A stretch of 64,000 bases of DNA from Roseiflexus sp. RS-1. GTDB lineage: Bacteria; Chloroflexota; Chloroflexia; Chloroflexales; Roseiflexaceae. The DNA lies in contig NC_009523.1 of the NCBI RefSeq assembly GCF_000016665.1, positions 248,001 through 312,000 of the forward strand, given 5' to 3'. The stretch's first letter is position 1, and every line of letters begins with the position of its first letter. This document shows, piece by piece, positions 10,739 to 19,115 of the stretch. Both the position numbers and the translations under genes were made by a program. Under the pieces are notes generated by a model. The model was not told the DNA's origin and did not search any database. It saw only the letters and a list, made by a program, of their open reading frames with translations.

Positions 10739-12412
10739 TTACACCACAACCATTTCGCGGTACACACCAAACACATCGCGCAGCACGTCGCACATTTCGC
10801 CAATCGTGGCGTATGCGCGCACACAGTCGAGGATCGGCGGCATCAGGTTCTCTGTTCCCAGCGCCGCTTCGCGCAGCGCTTCGAGACGCCGCTTCACGAG
10901 CGCGTTATCGCGGGTGGCGCGCACGCGGTTCAACCGCTCCAGGTGACGCGCCTCGCCGTGCGGATCCATTTCGAGGATCGGGATTTCGAGCGGGGTTTTG
11001 ATCGCATACCGGTTGACGCCGATCACGCCGCGTCGTCCAGAGTCGATCTCGCGCTGATACCGGTAGGCGGCATCGGCGATCTCAGATTGGAAGAAGCCAC
11101 GCCGGATCGCGGGAATGACTCCGCCGAGATCCTCGATTCGACGGAAGTAGGCAAGGCATTCCTCTTCCATCCGGTTGGTCAACGCTTCGACAAAGTACGA
11201 GCCGCCGAGCGGATCGACCGTATTGGCGACGCCGCTCTCCTCAGCAATGATCTGTTGGGTGCGCAGAGCGATGGTGACGGCTTTTTCGGAGGGGAGCGCC
11301 AGCGCTTCGTCCATCGAATTGGTGTGGAGCGACTGACACCCGCCGAGGATGGCGGCGAGCGCCTGGATGGCAGTGCGAACGATGTTATTCTCCGGCTGCT
11401 GCGCCGTGAGCGAGCATCCTGCCGTTTGTGCGTGGAAGCGCAACCAGAGGGAGCGCGGATTCTGCGCCCCGAACCGCTCACGCAGCGTGCGCGCCCAGAT
11501 GCGTCGGGCGGCGCGGTATTTCGCCACTTCCTCAAACAGATCGTTGTGCGCGTTGAAGAAGAAGCTGAGCCGTGGCGCGAATTCATCGACATGCAACCCG
11601 CGTTCGACACTCGCCTGGACATATGCCAGCCCATCGGCGAGGGTGAACGCCAGTTCCTGGGCGGCAGTTGCGCCCGCTTCACGGATGTGATAGCCGCTGA
11701 TCGAGACCGGATTCCACTGTGGCACATGGCGGGTGGAGAACTCGATCGTATCGACGACCAGACGCATCGATGGTTCGGGCGGGAAGATATACTCGTTCTG
11801 GGCGATGTATTCCTTCAGAATATCGTTCTGAAGCGTGCCGCGCAACTGGCTCCAGGGAATGCCGCGCTTCTCCGCCACCACCAGGTACATCGCCCAGATA
11901 ATCGCAGCCGGTGAGTTGATCGTCATCGAGGTGCTGATCTGATCGAGCGGCAACCCATCGAGCAGTATCTCCATATCGGCAAGCGAGGAGACTGCCACGC
12001 CACACTTGCCGAACTCGCCGGGCACCAGCGGATCGTCGGTATCACGCCCGTAGAGCGTCGGCATATCGAACGCGATCGAAAGCCCGGTCTGTCCCTGTTC
12101 GAGCAGATAGCGGAAGCGCGCATTGGTTTCCTCGGCGCTGCCAAAGCCGGCAAACATGCGCATCGTCCAGAGTTTGCCCCGGTACCCGGTGGGATGGATG
12201 CCGCGCGTGAACGGATAGGCGCCCGGCAACCCGATGTCGCGCACCGGGTCGGTTCCCTCCAGGTCGAGCGGGGTGTACAGGCGCTTGATCGGCTCACCCG
12301 ACACGGTCGTAAAATCGGCGTCGCGTTCAGGAGCACGTCGCAGCGTCGGTTGGAGGATGGCGCGCTCCCATTCCTGGTAGGCTTCACGGAAAGCAGCAAG
12401 CGGATCCGACAT
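10739..12412 (-). CDS. B12-dependent acyl-CoA mutase large subunit, isobutyryl-CoA mutase-type residues
   Basis: 557 residues matching the TIM-barrel substrate subunit of the methylmalonyl-CoA mutase family ([46 protein letters not shown]). There is no B12-binding domain, so a separate small subunit is needed and is not encoded nearby. At the positions that fix substrate in Propionibacterium MutB, Tyr89 is Phe here (WTMRMFAGF) and Arg207 is Gln ([10 protein letters not shown]), while Ala116 is kept. Phe plus Gln is the known isobutyryl-CoA mutase pattern, so the substrate is more likely n-butyryl/isobutyryl-CoA than methylmalonyl-CoA. The catalytic Tyr-His (SGYH) is present. The second of two tandem ATGs is best spaced from the AGGAG site. 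Confidence 0.9.
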   Translation of the reverse strand: MSDPLAAFREAYQEWERAILQPTLRRAPERDADFTTVSGEPIKRLYTPLDLEGTDPVRDIGLPGAYPFTRGIHPTGYRGKLWTMRMFAGFGSAEETNARFRYLLEQGQTGLSIAFDMPTLYGRDTDDPLVPGEFGKCGVAVSSLADMEILLDGLPLDQISTSMTINSPAAIIWAMYLVVAEKRGIPWSQLRGTLQNDILKEYIAQNEYIFPPEPSMRLVVDTIEFSTRHVPQWNPVSISGYHIREAGATAAQELAFTLADGLAYVQASVERGLHVDEFAPRLSFFFNAHNDLFEEVAKYRAARRIWARTLRERFGAQNPRSLWLRFHAQTAGCSLTAQQPENNIVRTAIQALAAILGGCQSLHTNSMDEALALPSEKAVTIALRTQQIIAEESGVANTVDPLGGSYFVEALTNRMEEECLAYFRRIEDLGGVIPAIRRGFFQSEIADAAYRYQREIDSGRRGVIGVNRYAIKTPLEIPILEMDPHGEARHLERLNRVRATRDNALVKRRLEALREAALGTENLMPPILDCVRAYATIGEMCDVLRDVFGVYREMVVV

Positions 12413-12451
12413 CATCGTCTCCTCTGGCGGTGTTCGCCGTCTTTTCACAGA

Positions 12452-12481
12452 TTGACAGTTGCTTTACAACTATTGTACACT
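12452..12481 (+). promoter_or_regulatory. Sigma70-type promoter for the DUF6174 gene
   Basis: TTGACA at 12452-12457 and TACACT at 12476-12481 are separated by 18 bp, 52 bp before the ATG at 12534. The divergent mutase gene starts at 12412, so this gap serves both. Confidence 0.55.
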
Positions 12482-12533
12482 ATACCCCACCCCTCGCGTG
12501 TTTACTCCGTTCGTCCGTAGCAGGAGAGGTGTC

Positions 12534-13148
12534 ATGCAGAAGACGTTGGTGCGCGCACGTCGATGGCGGTTTGTCTGGATTCCAGTCCTCATGGTTGCGA
12601 GTCTCGGATTGATGGCGGTGCGAGCGATCCCGGCGACATATATCGAGCGCCGCGAGGCGGCGCAACGTGTCTGGTCAGAACAATCGCTCACCTCATACCG
12701 CATCGTAGTGCGCGCATTATTCGCGGGTCGCGCCTGTGCGCAGGAGATCGAGGTTCATGGAACCCGACAGTACGTGTTGCGCGATACGTGCAACTCGTCG
12801 TGGCTCTCGTTCCTGACGGTAGACCGGCTGTTTGAGTTGGGAGCGCGCCTCGAAGCCGGACCTGAATGCTTCCCTTCAAAGCAGGATTGTGTCTGCCATC
12901 GCGTGCGCGTCGGCTCGATCGAGTACGATCCCGCGTATGGCTTCCCGGCAACGATCAACTGGCGTCGAGAAATGCAACCAAACTGGCAGCATGCCGCGTA
13001 CTGGAAGCATATCTGGGAAAAGCGCGAATTGCCCAAATGCGCAACCCCTGTGCGCTCGCTCCGCCTGGAAGTCGTGTCGCTGATCCCCCTGGAGAATCAT
13101 GAAACCCCGAGCCTATATCACGCGGCGTCTCCCGCAGGCGGCAATTGA
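12534..13148 (+). CDS. DUF6174-like membrane-anchored or secreted protein
   Basis: 204 residues. A basic N-terminus followed by a helix at about 13-32 looks like a signal anchor. The rest resembles the DUF6174 pattern: TSYRIVVRALFAGRAC, a cysteine-containing middle, TVDRLFELGARLE and the closing YDPAYGFPATINW. Function unknown. The ATG at 12534 follows AGGAGAGG. The last 50 bp overlap the start of the dehydrogenase gene in another frame, an unusually long overlap. Confidence 0.65.
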   Translation: MQKTLVRARRWRFVWIPVLMVASLGLMAVRAIPATYIERREAAQRVWSEQSLTSYRIVVRALFAGRACAQEIEVHGTRQYVLRDTCNSSWLSFLTVDRLFELGARLEAGPECFPSKQDCVCHRVRVGSIEYDPAYGFPATINWRREMQPNWQHAAYWKHIWEKRELPKCATPVRSLRLEVVSLIPLENHETPSLYHAASPAGGN

Positions 13149-14121
13149 TATTGTGTCTGCCGCCTGTGAGACGACGCTGTGGGACGATGAAGCCAACCCT
13201 GTGCCGCGCGAAACGCTCCTGCGCGCTGTGGCGGATGTGGATGGCATTCTGACTCTGCTGACCGACCGCGTCGATACTGAACTGCTCGCTGCCGCCCCGC
13301 GCCTGAAGGTCGTCGCCAATATGGCAGTCGGGTACGACAATGTCGATCTGCCAGCGCTGACGGCGCGTGGGGTGTTGTTGACCAATACGCCCGATGTGCT
13401 GACCGAGACGACCGCCGATCTGGTGTGGGCGCTGATCCTGGCGGCATCGCGGCGGGTTGTCGAAGGTCATCGGTTGATCGCTGCCGGCGGATGGACGACC
13501 TGGTCGCCAATGTTTATGGTCGGGCAGGACGTGCATGGCGCAACGCTTGGAATCGTTGGCGCGGGACGGATCGGTTCCGCCGTGGCGCGACGCGCGGTTG
13601 GCTTCGGTATGCCGATCCTGTACCACAACCGGCGTCCATCACCCTCGCTGGAAGCGCAGATCGGCGCGATCCCCGGCGCGGTTATTCGCTATGCGCCGAC
13701 GCTGGATGACCTGCTCAGCACTGCGGATGTGGTGGTGGTGCTGGTTCCGCTGACGCCGGAGACGCGCGGGATGTTCGGCGCGCGTGAGTTTGCGCTGATG
13801 AAGCCGACGTCGGTGTTCGTCAATGCCTCACGCGGTCCGGTCGTCTGTGAAGCGGAACTGATCGAGGCGCTGAAGCGCGGTCGTCCATGGGCAGCCGGTC
13901 TCGATGTGTTCGAGCACGAGCCAATCGGCGCTGATCACCCGCTGCTGGCGTTGCCCAACGTGGTGTTGACGCCGCATATCGGCAGCGCCACAGTCGCCAC
14001 CCGTACCAGGATGGCGGTGGTGGCTGCCACAAACCTGGTGGCGGCGTTGACCGGTCAGCCTGTACCGAATCCGGTCAATCGGGTTGAGGTGAAGGGTGAA
14101 GGTCGGGACGGAGGAACGTAG
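13099..14121 (+). CDS. D-2-hydroxyacid dehydrogenase (glyoxylate/hydroxypyruvate reductase type)
   Basis: 340 residues. The Rossmann motif GAGRIG is at about 152-157. The catalytic set is visible: Arg in NASRGPVV, Glu in DVFEHEPI and His in LTPHIGSA. These enzymes reduce glyoxylate, hydroxypyruvate or related 2-keto acids with NAD(P)H. Glyoxylate reductase is the best guess because the segment order fits GyaR; in an organism using a 3-hydroxypropionate cycle glyoxylate is a relevant intermediate, but this is inference. The ATG follows CCTGGAGAATC inside the upstream gene. Confidence 0.9.
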   Translation: MKPRAYITRRLPQAAIDIVSAACETTLWDDEANPVPRETLLRAVADVDGILTLLTDRVDTELLAAAPRLKVVANMAVGYDNVDLPALTARGVLLTNTPDVLTETTADLVWALILAASRRVVEGHRLIAAGGWTTWSPMFMVGQDVHGATLGIVGAGRIGSAVARRAVGFGMPILYHNRRPSPSLEAQIGAIPGAVIRYAPTLDDLLSTADVVVVLVPLTPETRGMFGAREFALMKPTSVFVNASRGPVVCEAELIEALKRGRPWAAGLDVFEHEPIGADHPLLALPNVVLTPHIGSATVATRTRMAVVAATNLVAALTGQPVPNPVNRVEVKGEGRDGGT

Positions 14122-14154
14122 CACGTGGGACGTGTGTAATGAAGATCGTGAAAT

Positions 14155-14653
14155 TATAGCAGTTCTCAGATACGTTGAACCCTGTCTGGGAGCGCCGTGT
14201 CGCGCGAGACGCCTGCCGCTGACGGAGTGTAGACCGAAATTATGGAGATTGAGCATTTATTCCGCTCTACCGCGCTAGCCGTGGGGCTGATGAAGATTGA
14301 GAAATAAATCCGCTATCCCGCGCCAGCCGTCGGGCTGATGGAGATTGAGAATTTATTCCGCTATACCGCGCTAGCCGTGGGGCTGAAGCCCTCGGCTAAC
14401 CAGGGCAAAGCCCGCCTGCGCGGGCTATACCGGATTATTTATTCAAAGACCATAAGCCCTCGGCTAGGCAAGGCGAAGCCCGCCTGCGCGGGCTATAGCG
14501 GATTATTTACTCAAAGACCATAAGCCCTCGGCTAGACAAGGCGAAGCCCGCCTGCGCGGGCTATACCGGATTATTTATTCAAAGACCATCATTTCGGTCA
14601 CCGCATGGGGAGCGCGATTCCGGGAGTGTTCAACCTCTGTGAGAATTGCTACA
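14155..14653. repeat. Inverted-repeat element, TATAGCAG family, copy 2, carrying nested repeat arrays
   Basis: The left end reads TAGCAGTTCTCAGATACG and continues TTGAAC. The right end, on the other strand, matches 20 of 24 bases. Inside are copies of a 48-50-bp unit (GATTGAG...CGCTAGCCGTGGGGCTGATG) and three tandem units of 60-80 bp containing the palindrome GCCCGCCTGCGCGGGC followed by TATTCAAAGACCATAAGCCC. No open frame in it is convincing. The rest of the 757-bp gap before the Uma2 gene holds nothing I can name. Confidence 0.7.
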
Positions 14654-14878
14654 TGCGGGTGAGACACCCGCGCACCCAGGCTGTACGAGAAGACGCACTG
14701 TTCCAGGTACAGGGAGACCATATATGAGGATTGTATAAATCGCACTCAGGCGGTGTAGGGATGCGCGCCGCTCCAGAGCGCCAGGAACGTCTCACGAACG
14801 CCCATTCGTTGCCCCGGCAGGAATGCATCCTGATTGATCAAGATCAGTATCAGTGGTTCACAAATCCGGTGATAACAT

Positions 14879-15439
14879 ATGAGCACTGACATTGTTCGTC
14901 ACGCCTTTAGCGTTCATGATTACGCACGTATGCGCGAGAGCGGCATTCTTACCGAAGATGATCGGGTGGAGTTGATTGATGGCGAGGTTCGTACCATGAG
15001 TCCGATCGGACCGCTCCATGCCGCAATCGTGCGTCGCCTTGTGAAGCGCCTTATCGATCTGGTCGGCGATCAGGCGATTGTCAGTCCGCAGAATCCGATC
15101 CAGTTGAACGACTACACTGAACCGCAACCCGATGTCGCTGTTCTGCGTCCACGCGCCGATAACTACCAGCGTGCCCATCCCGTAGCCGCCGATGTGTTGC
15201 TGATCATCGAGGTTTCCGATACAACAGCGCAGTATGATCGCATTGAGAAACTGCCGCGCTATGCTGCGGCTGGTATTCCTGAAACCTGGATCGTGGATGG
15301 TGAACAGCGCATCGTCGAACAGTGTACGCATCCGGTGCACGATCAGTATGCCCGCATCCAGAAGTATTTCCCCGGTGATGTGATCACGTCGCCGGTTGTG
15401 CCAGCAATTGCGCTCAATGCCGATGATCTGTTTGCCTGA
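14879..15439 (+). CDS. Uma2-family PD-(D/E)XK nuclease-fold protein
   Basis: 186 residues matching the Uma2 (DUF820) family: HDYARMRESGILTEDDRVELIDGEV near the N-terminus, the PD-like EPQPDVAVLRP, the ExK-position strand LLIIEVSDTT, and the family-typical YAAAGIPETWIVD. The family is abundant in cyanobacteria and Chloroflexota; it has a restriction-endonuclease fold with no firmly known role. It is surrounded by repeats and is not in an evident operon. The ATG at 14879 has only a weak ribosome site. Confidence 0.88.
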   Translation: MSTDIVRHAFSVHDYARMRESGILTEDDRVELIDGEVRTMSPIGPLHAAIVRRLVKRLIDLVGDQAIVSPQNPIQLNDYTEPQPDVAVLRPRADNYQRAHPVAADVLLIIEVSDTTAQYDRIEKLPRYAAAGIPETWIVDGEQRIVEQCTHPVHDQYARIQKYFPGDVITSPVVPAIALNADDLFA

Positions 15440-15527
15440 TGCATCTGTGCGCCGGGCTGACCCGTAAACAGGAACGGTCACGCTTCATTCGTCGGTGTTA
15501 CAATCCGCTGTTTGAAGGGTCTCTATA

Positions 15528-16250
15528 ATGATATACGCTATCGATCACGTAGTCATTCTCGTCCACGATCTGGCGGCGGCAACAAGCGACTATGCTGCGC
15601 TGGGGTTTACCGTGACGCCGGGCGGGGTGCATGCCGACGGCGCAACCCATAATGCGCTGGTCGCGTTCGCCGACGGCAGTTACCTGGAGTTGATTGCGTT
15701 TCGCCGCGAGGCGCCGGATCATATCTGGTGGCGGTATGTTGCAGAGGGCGAGGGTCTCATCGATGTCGCCCTGCTGCCCGATGCAATTGATGATGATGTC
15801 ACCGCAGCGCGCATGCGTGGGCTGGATATGACCGGTCCTTTCTCCGGCGGCAGGGAACGCCCCGATGGGGTGCGTATCGCCTGGAAGACTGCCCGCCCTG
15901 CTACTCCCGATCTGCCCTTCCTGTGCGGCGATGTGACGCCGCGCGACCTGCGGGTTCCGACGGGGGCGGCTCGCCTGCACCTAAATGGGGTGACCGGCAT
16001 TGCGCGGGTGCGGGTTGCGACACGTGATCCGGCAGTGAGCGCCGCCCGCTACCGCGCGCTGCTGGGGATCGAGGGTATGACCGTTGCAGCAGGCGTTTCC
16101 TTTGAACTGGGGGCGTCGGCAATCGTACTGACCGCCCTGAATGAACGCCACCGCCGTGAGGGACCCTGTGCGCTGGAACTCCGTGGCGGTGCGTCGGTCG
16201 ATCTCGACCCTGCAATCACCCACGGCGTACCGATCCGCCTGGGAGCATAA
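15528..16250 (+). CDS. VOC-superfamily glyoxalase-like protein
   Basis: 240 residues. It opens with the beta-alpha-beta unit typical of the vicinal-oxygen-chelate fold, IDHVVILVHDLAAATSDYAALGF, with the first metal-ligand His at residue 7. A second, weaker unit (IARVRVATRDPAVSAARYRALLG) lies at about 150-210. The arrangement resembles the Glyoxalase_3-like domain found in putative lactoylglutathione-lyase relatives. Substrate unknown. It stands alone, 127 bp before fhs. Confidence 0.8.
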   Translation: MIYAIDHVVILVHDLAAATSDYAALGFTVTPGGVHADGATHNALVAFADGSYLELIAFRREAPDHIWWRYVAEGEGLIDVALLPDAIDDDVTAARMRGLDMTGPFSGGRERPDGVRIAWKTARPATPDLPFLCGDVTPRDLRVPTGAARLHLNGVTGIARVRVATRDPAVSAARYRALLGIEGMTVAAGVSFELGASAIVLTALNERHRREGPCALELRGGASVDLDPAITHGVPIRLGA

Positions 16251-16315
16251 TCCTCCACAGTAGCGAGGTTTTCAGCCTCTGTTCCGAAATTCGCACATCC
16301 GTCATCGTGTTTGTT

Positions 16316-16357
16316 TGCTATACTGCGGATGCGGTTGCAATGACGCATCCGCAGTAT
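16316..16357 (+). promoter_or_regulatory. Extended -10 promoter overlapped by a perfect palindrome upstream of fhs
   Basis: TGC-TATACT at 16316-16324 is an extended -10. It overlaps a dyad whose arms ACTGCGGATGCG (16322-16333) and CGCATCCGCAGT (16344-16355) pair perfectly; two more bases on each side also pair. The GAAGGAG ribosome site follows 9 bp later. The dyad could be a repressor operator or a 5'-UTR stem-loop. Confidence 0.6.
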
Positions 16358-16377
16358 GATGCTTCGAAGGAGCAGCT

Positions 16378-18072
16378 ATGCTTTCCGATCTCGACATCGC
16401 TCAGGCGGCGCGTCTCCGCCCGATCCACGCCGTCGCCGCCGACCTCGGGCTGACCGACGATGACATTGAACGGTACGGACGCAATATCGCCAAAATCGAT
16501 CTGGCAGTTCTGCAACGGTTGACCGACCATCCCCGCGGTCGCTACATCGTCGTTACTGCAATCACACCCACTCCTCTGGGTGAAGGCAAAACCACCACCA
16601 CGATCGGTTTGGGTCAGGCGCTGGCGCGTCTGGGGAAGCGTTCCGTCGTCACCATCCGCCAGCCCTCGATGGGTCCGACCTTCGGCATCAAGGGGGGCGC
16701 CGCAGGCGGCGGGTACAGCCAGGTTGTGCCGATGGAGCCGTTCAATCTGCACCTTACCGGCGATATTCACGCGGTCGGCGCGGCGCACAATCTGCTGGCG
16801 GCAATGATCGATAATCACCTGCACCACGGGAATCGCCTCGACATCGACCCCTACACTGTAAGCTGGACTCGCGTGGTGGACATCAGTGATCGAGCGTTGC
16901 GACAGGTGATCGTGGGTCTGGGGGGAAAGGAGAACGGTCCGGTGCGCCAGGCGCAGTTCGACATCACTGTGGCGTCGGAGGTCATGGCGATCCTGGCGCT
17001 GACCACCGGTCTGCACGATCTGCGTCAACGGTTGGGGCGCATCGTGGTGGCGCAAACACGCGATGGCGCGCCCGTAACCGCCGACGATCTCAAAGCGGCT
17101 GGTGCGATGACGGTGCTGCTGAAGGAGGCGATCAAGCCGAACCTGTTGCAGACGCTCGAAGGCTCTCCGGCGCTGGTTCACTGCGGACCGTTCGCCAACA
17201 TTGCGCACGGCGCGTCGTCGGTGCTGGCGGATCTGATCGGGCTGCACTGCGCCGATTATGTGGTCACCGAAAGCGGGTTTGGCGCCGATATTGGATTCGA
17301 GAAGTTCTGCGACATCAAATGCCGCGCCTCGGGTCTGGCGCCTGACGCAGTCGTGCTGGTCGCAACGGTGCGGGCGCTCAAGGCGCACAGCGGGCGGTAC
17401 GCCATTACCGCTGGCAAACCGCTCGATCCGCAGCTTTCTGAGGAGAATCCCGACGATGTGGCGGCAGGCGTCGCAAACCTGACGGCGCAGGTGCGAATCG
17501 CGAAACTCTTCGGACGACCGGTTGTTGTGGCGATCAATCGCTTCCCCGATGATTTCCCATCCGAGATCGAGGTGGTGCGCCAGGTGGCGCGCGATGCAGG
17601 CGCTTTTGAGGTGGTCGAAAGTTTTGTGTTTGCAGAGGGAGGCGCGGGCGGATACGATCTGGCGCAGGCGGTGATGGCAGCATGCGAAATGCCGGGAAAG
17701 TTCACCCCGCTCTACCCGCTCGACATGAGCCTGCGTGACAAGATCGAAACGCTGGCGACGAAGGTGTATGGCGCAGCGCGTGTCGAGTATACGCCCGAAG
17801 CATCCCGCCAGTTGACGCGGTTCGAGCAGCAGGGGTATGGCGCCCTGCCGATCTGTATGGCAAAGACGCAGTTGTCGATCAGCCACGACCCAAAACTGCG
17901 CGGCGCACCTTCGGGGTATGTCTTCCCCATTCGTGAGGTGCGCCTGGCGGCTGGCGCCGGGTTCATCTACCCGCTCGCTGGCGACATCCGCACGATGCCC
18001 GGATTACCCGCTCATCCGGCTGCGGAACGGATCGATATCGATGCGGATGGAAGAACGGTGGGGTTGTCGTAG
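16378..18072 (+). CDS. fhs: Formate-tetrahydrofolate ligase
   Basis: ATP-dependent formation of 10-formyl-THF from formate and THF, a cytoplasmic entry into one-carbon metabolism that feeds PurH. 564 residues is the usual length. The ATP-binding motif TPLGEGKTTTTIGL is at about 65-78, followed by RQPSMGPTFGIKGGAAGGGY and, near the C-terminus, AGAGFIYPLAGDIRTMPGLP. A strong GAAGGAG precedes the ATG. The gene is flanked by unrelated genes, with a converging epimerase gene 26 bp beyond the stop. Confidence 0.97.
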   Translation: MLSDLDIAQAARLRPIHAVAADLGLTDDDIERYGRNIAKIDLAVLQRLTDHPRGRYIVVTAITPTPLGEGKTTTTIGLGQALARLGKRSVVTIRQPSMGPTFGIKGGAAGGGYSQVVPMEPFNLHLTGDIHAVGAAHNLLAAMIDNHLHHGNRLDIDPYTVSWTRVVDISDRALRQVIVGLGGKENGPVRQAQFDITVASEVMAILALTTGLHDLRQRLGRIVVAQTRDGAPVTADDLKAAGAMTVLLKEAIKPNLLQTLEGSPALVHCGPFANIAHGASSVLADLIGLHCADYVVTESGFGADIGFEKFCDIKCRASGLAPDAVVLVATVRALKAHSGRYAITAGKPLDPQLSEENPDDVAAGVANLTAQVRIAKLFGRPVVVAINRFPDDFPSEIEVVRQVARDAGAFEVVESFVFAEGGAGGYDLAQAVMAACEMPGKFTPLYPLDMSLRDKIETLATKVYGAARVEYTPEASRQLTRFEQQGYGALPICMAKTQLSISHDPKLRGAPSGYVFPIREVRLAAGAGFIYPLAGDIRTMPGLPAHPAAERIDIDADGRTVGLS

Positions 18073-18098
18073 GTGCATGGAAGGAACGCAACGGCTTG

Positions 18099-19115
18099 CT
18101 AAAAGCCCTGCCTCCGTTCGTTCAGCCACGCCAGCGTGCGCTCAAAAGCGTCGGTTTCGGACACCTGCGGCGCATACCCCAGGTCGCGCGTCGCTTTCGC
18201 CGATGTGAACCAGCAATCGACACACGTGGACGCCACAACCGAACGGGTCAGCAGCGGCTTGCCGAAGCGCGCGCGGGTCAGGTGCGCCCAGCCTTCCAGC
18301 ACGGTTGCCAGTGCGTATGCCGCGCGGTAAGGAATTGTCCGCCGCGCGGCAGGCAGCCCCATCGCCACCACGAACGACTCGACAAAGTCGAAGAAGTTGC
18401 GCGCCGGTTGATCGGTCACAACGTAGCACTGCCCGTTGACCGGCGAATCGGGGGTGAGACGGTCGGCTGCGAGGATATGCACGTGGGCGACATTTTCGAC
18501 ATAAACATGGTTGAAGCGCGCCCGTCCATCGCCGAGGCGTACCAGGCTGCCGCGGCGCGCCTCAGCAATGACCGTCGGCATGCGATACGGATCACCCGGA
18601 CCGTACACGCCCGCCGGGCGGATCGCGCAGGTCATCAACCCGTTGCGTCCTGTAGCGGCGAGCGTCTCCTGCTCGGCAACCATTTTGGTATGCCCGTAGA
18701 AGGAGAGATGGCGGGTGGGGTAGGGCAATGTTTCGTCACCGTTACGGATCGGACGACCGGCGAAGACGGCATCGATAGAACTGGTGAACACCAGTCGCGT
18801 GTTGCGACGCGCGGTGCAGGCAGCGATCACATTGCGGTTGCCGATAACATTCACCTCGTAGAGCGTCTGCTCACGTCCGGGGTGCCAGTCCACCACAGCG
18901 GCGCACTGGAAGACAACCGCAGCATCGGCGCAGGCGCGCTGCACCTCATCGGCGCGGCGAATATCGCCCTGGAACATCTCAACCCGCGGATCATCGCAGG
19001 GTGTCCGGTCAAATACGCGCACCGGGCGTCCTTGACGGAGCAGCAACTCAACCAGGTGACGCCCGATGAACCCGTTGCCGCCGATCACCAGGCAGAGATC
19101 GCGTTCATTTCCCAT
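18099..19115 (-). CDS. NAD-dependent epimerase/dehydratase (3-beta-HSD-like SDR)
   Basis: 338 residues, extended short-chain dehydrogenase fold. The nucleotide motif GGNGFIG is at 12-18, Tyr140 and Lys144 form the YxxxK pair (YGHTK), and the upstream Ser is in FTSSIDAVF. The segments IRPAGVYGPGD and RFNHVYVENVAHVHILA resemble sterol/3-beta-hydroxysteroid dehydrogenase relatives, so a sterol, carotenoid or hopanoid-related alcohol is possible; this is inference. The ATG at 19115 overlaps the end of the STAS gene by 11 bp and has a GGAGG site further upstream, so translation is probably coupled. Confidence 0.85.
   Translation of the reverse strand: MGNERDLCLVIGGNGFIGRHLVELLLRQGRPVRVFDRTPCDDPRVEMFQGDIRRADEVQRACADAAVVFQCAAVVDWHPGREQTLYEVNVIGNRNVIAACTARRNTRLVFTSSIDAVFAGRPIRNGDETLPYPTRHLSFYGHTKMVAEQETLAATGRNGLMTCAIRPAGVYGPGDPYRMPTVIAEARRGSLVRLGDGRARFNHVYVENVAHVHILAADRLTPDSPVNGQCYVVTDQPARNFFDFVESFVVAMGLPAARRTIPYRAAYALATVLEGWAHLTRARFGKPLLTRSVVASTCVDCWFTSAKATRDLGYAPQVSETDAFERTLAWLNERRQGF

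Noticed and set aside
14400-14600. Tandem terminators or ncRNA genes in the palindromic units
   Set aside because: The hairpins are dispersed repeats without T tracts, and there is no promoter or conserved RNA motif to support an RNA gene.
16318-17886. 522-residue minus-strand open frame
   Set aside because: Antisense shadow of fhs; composition rich in His, Arg and Gln as expected for shadows.
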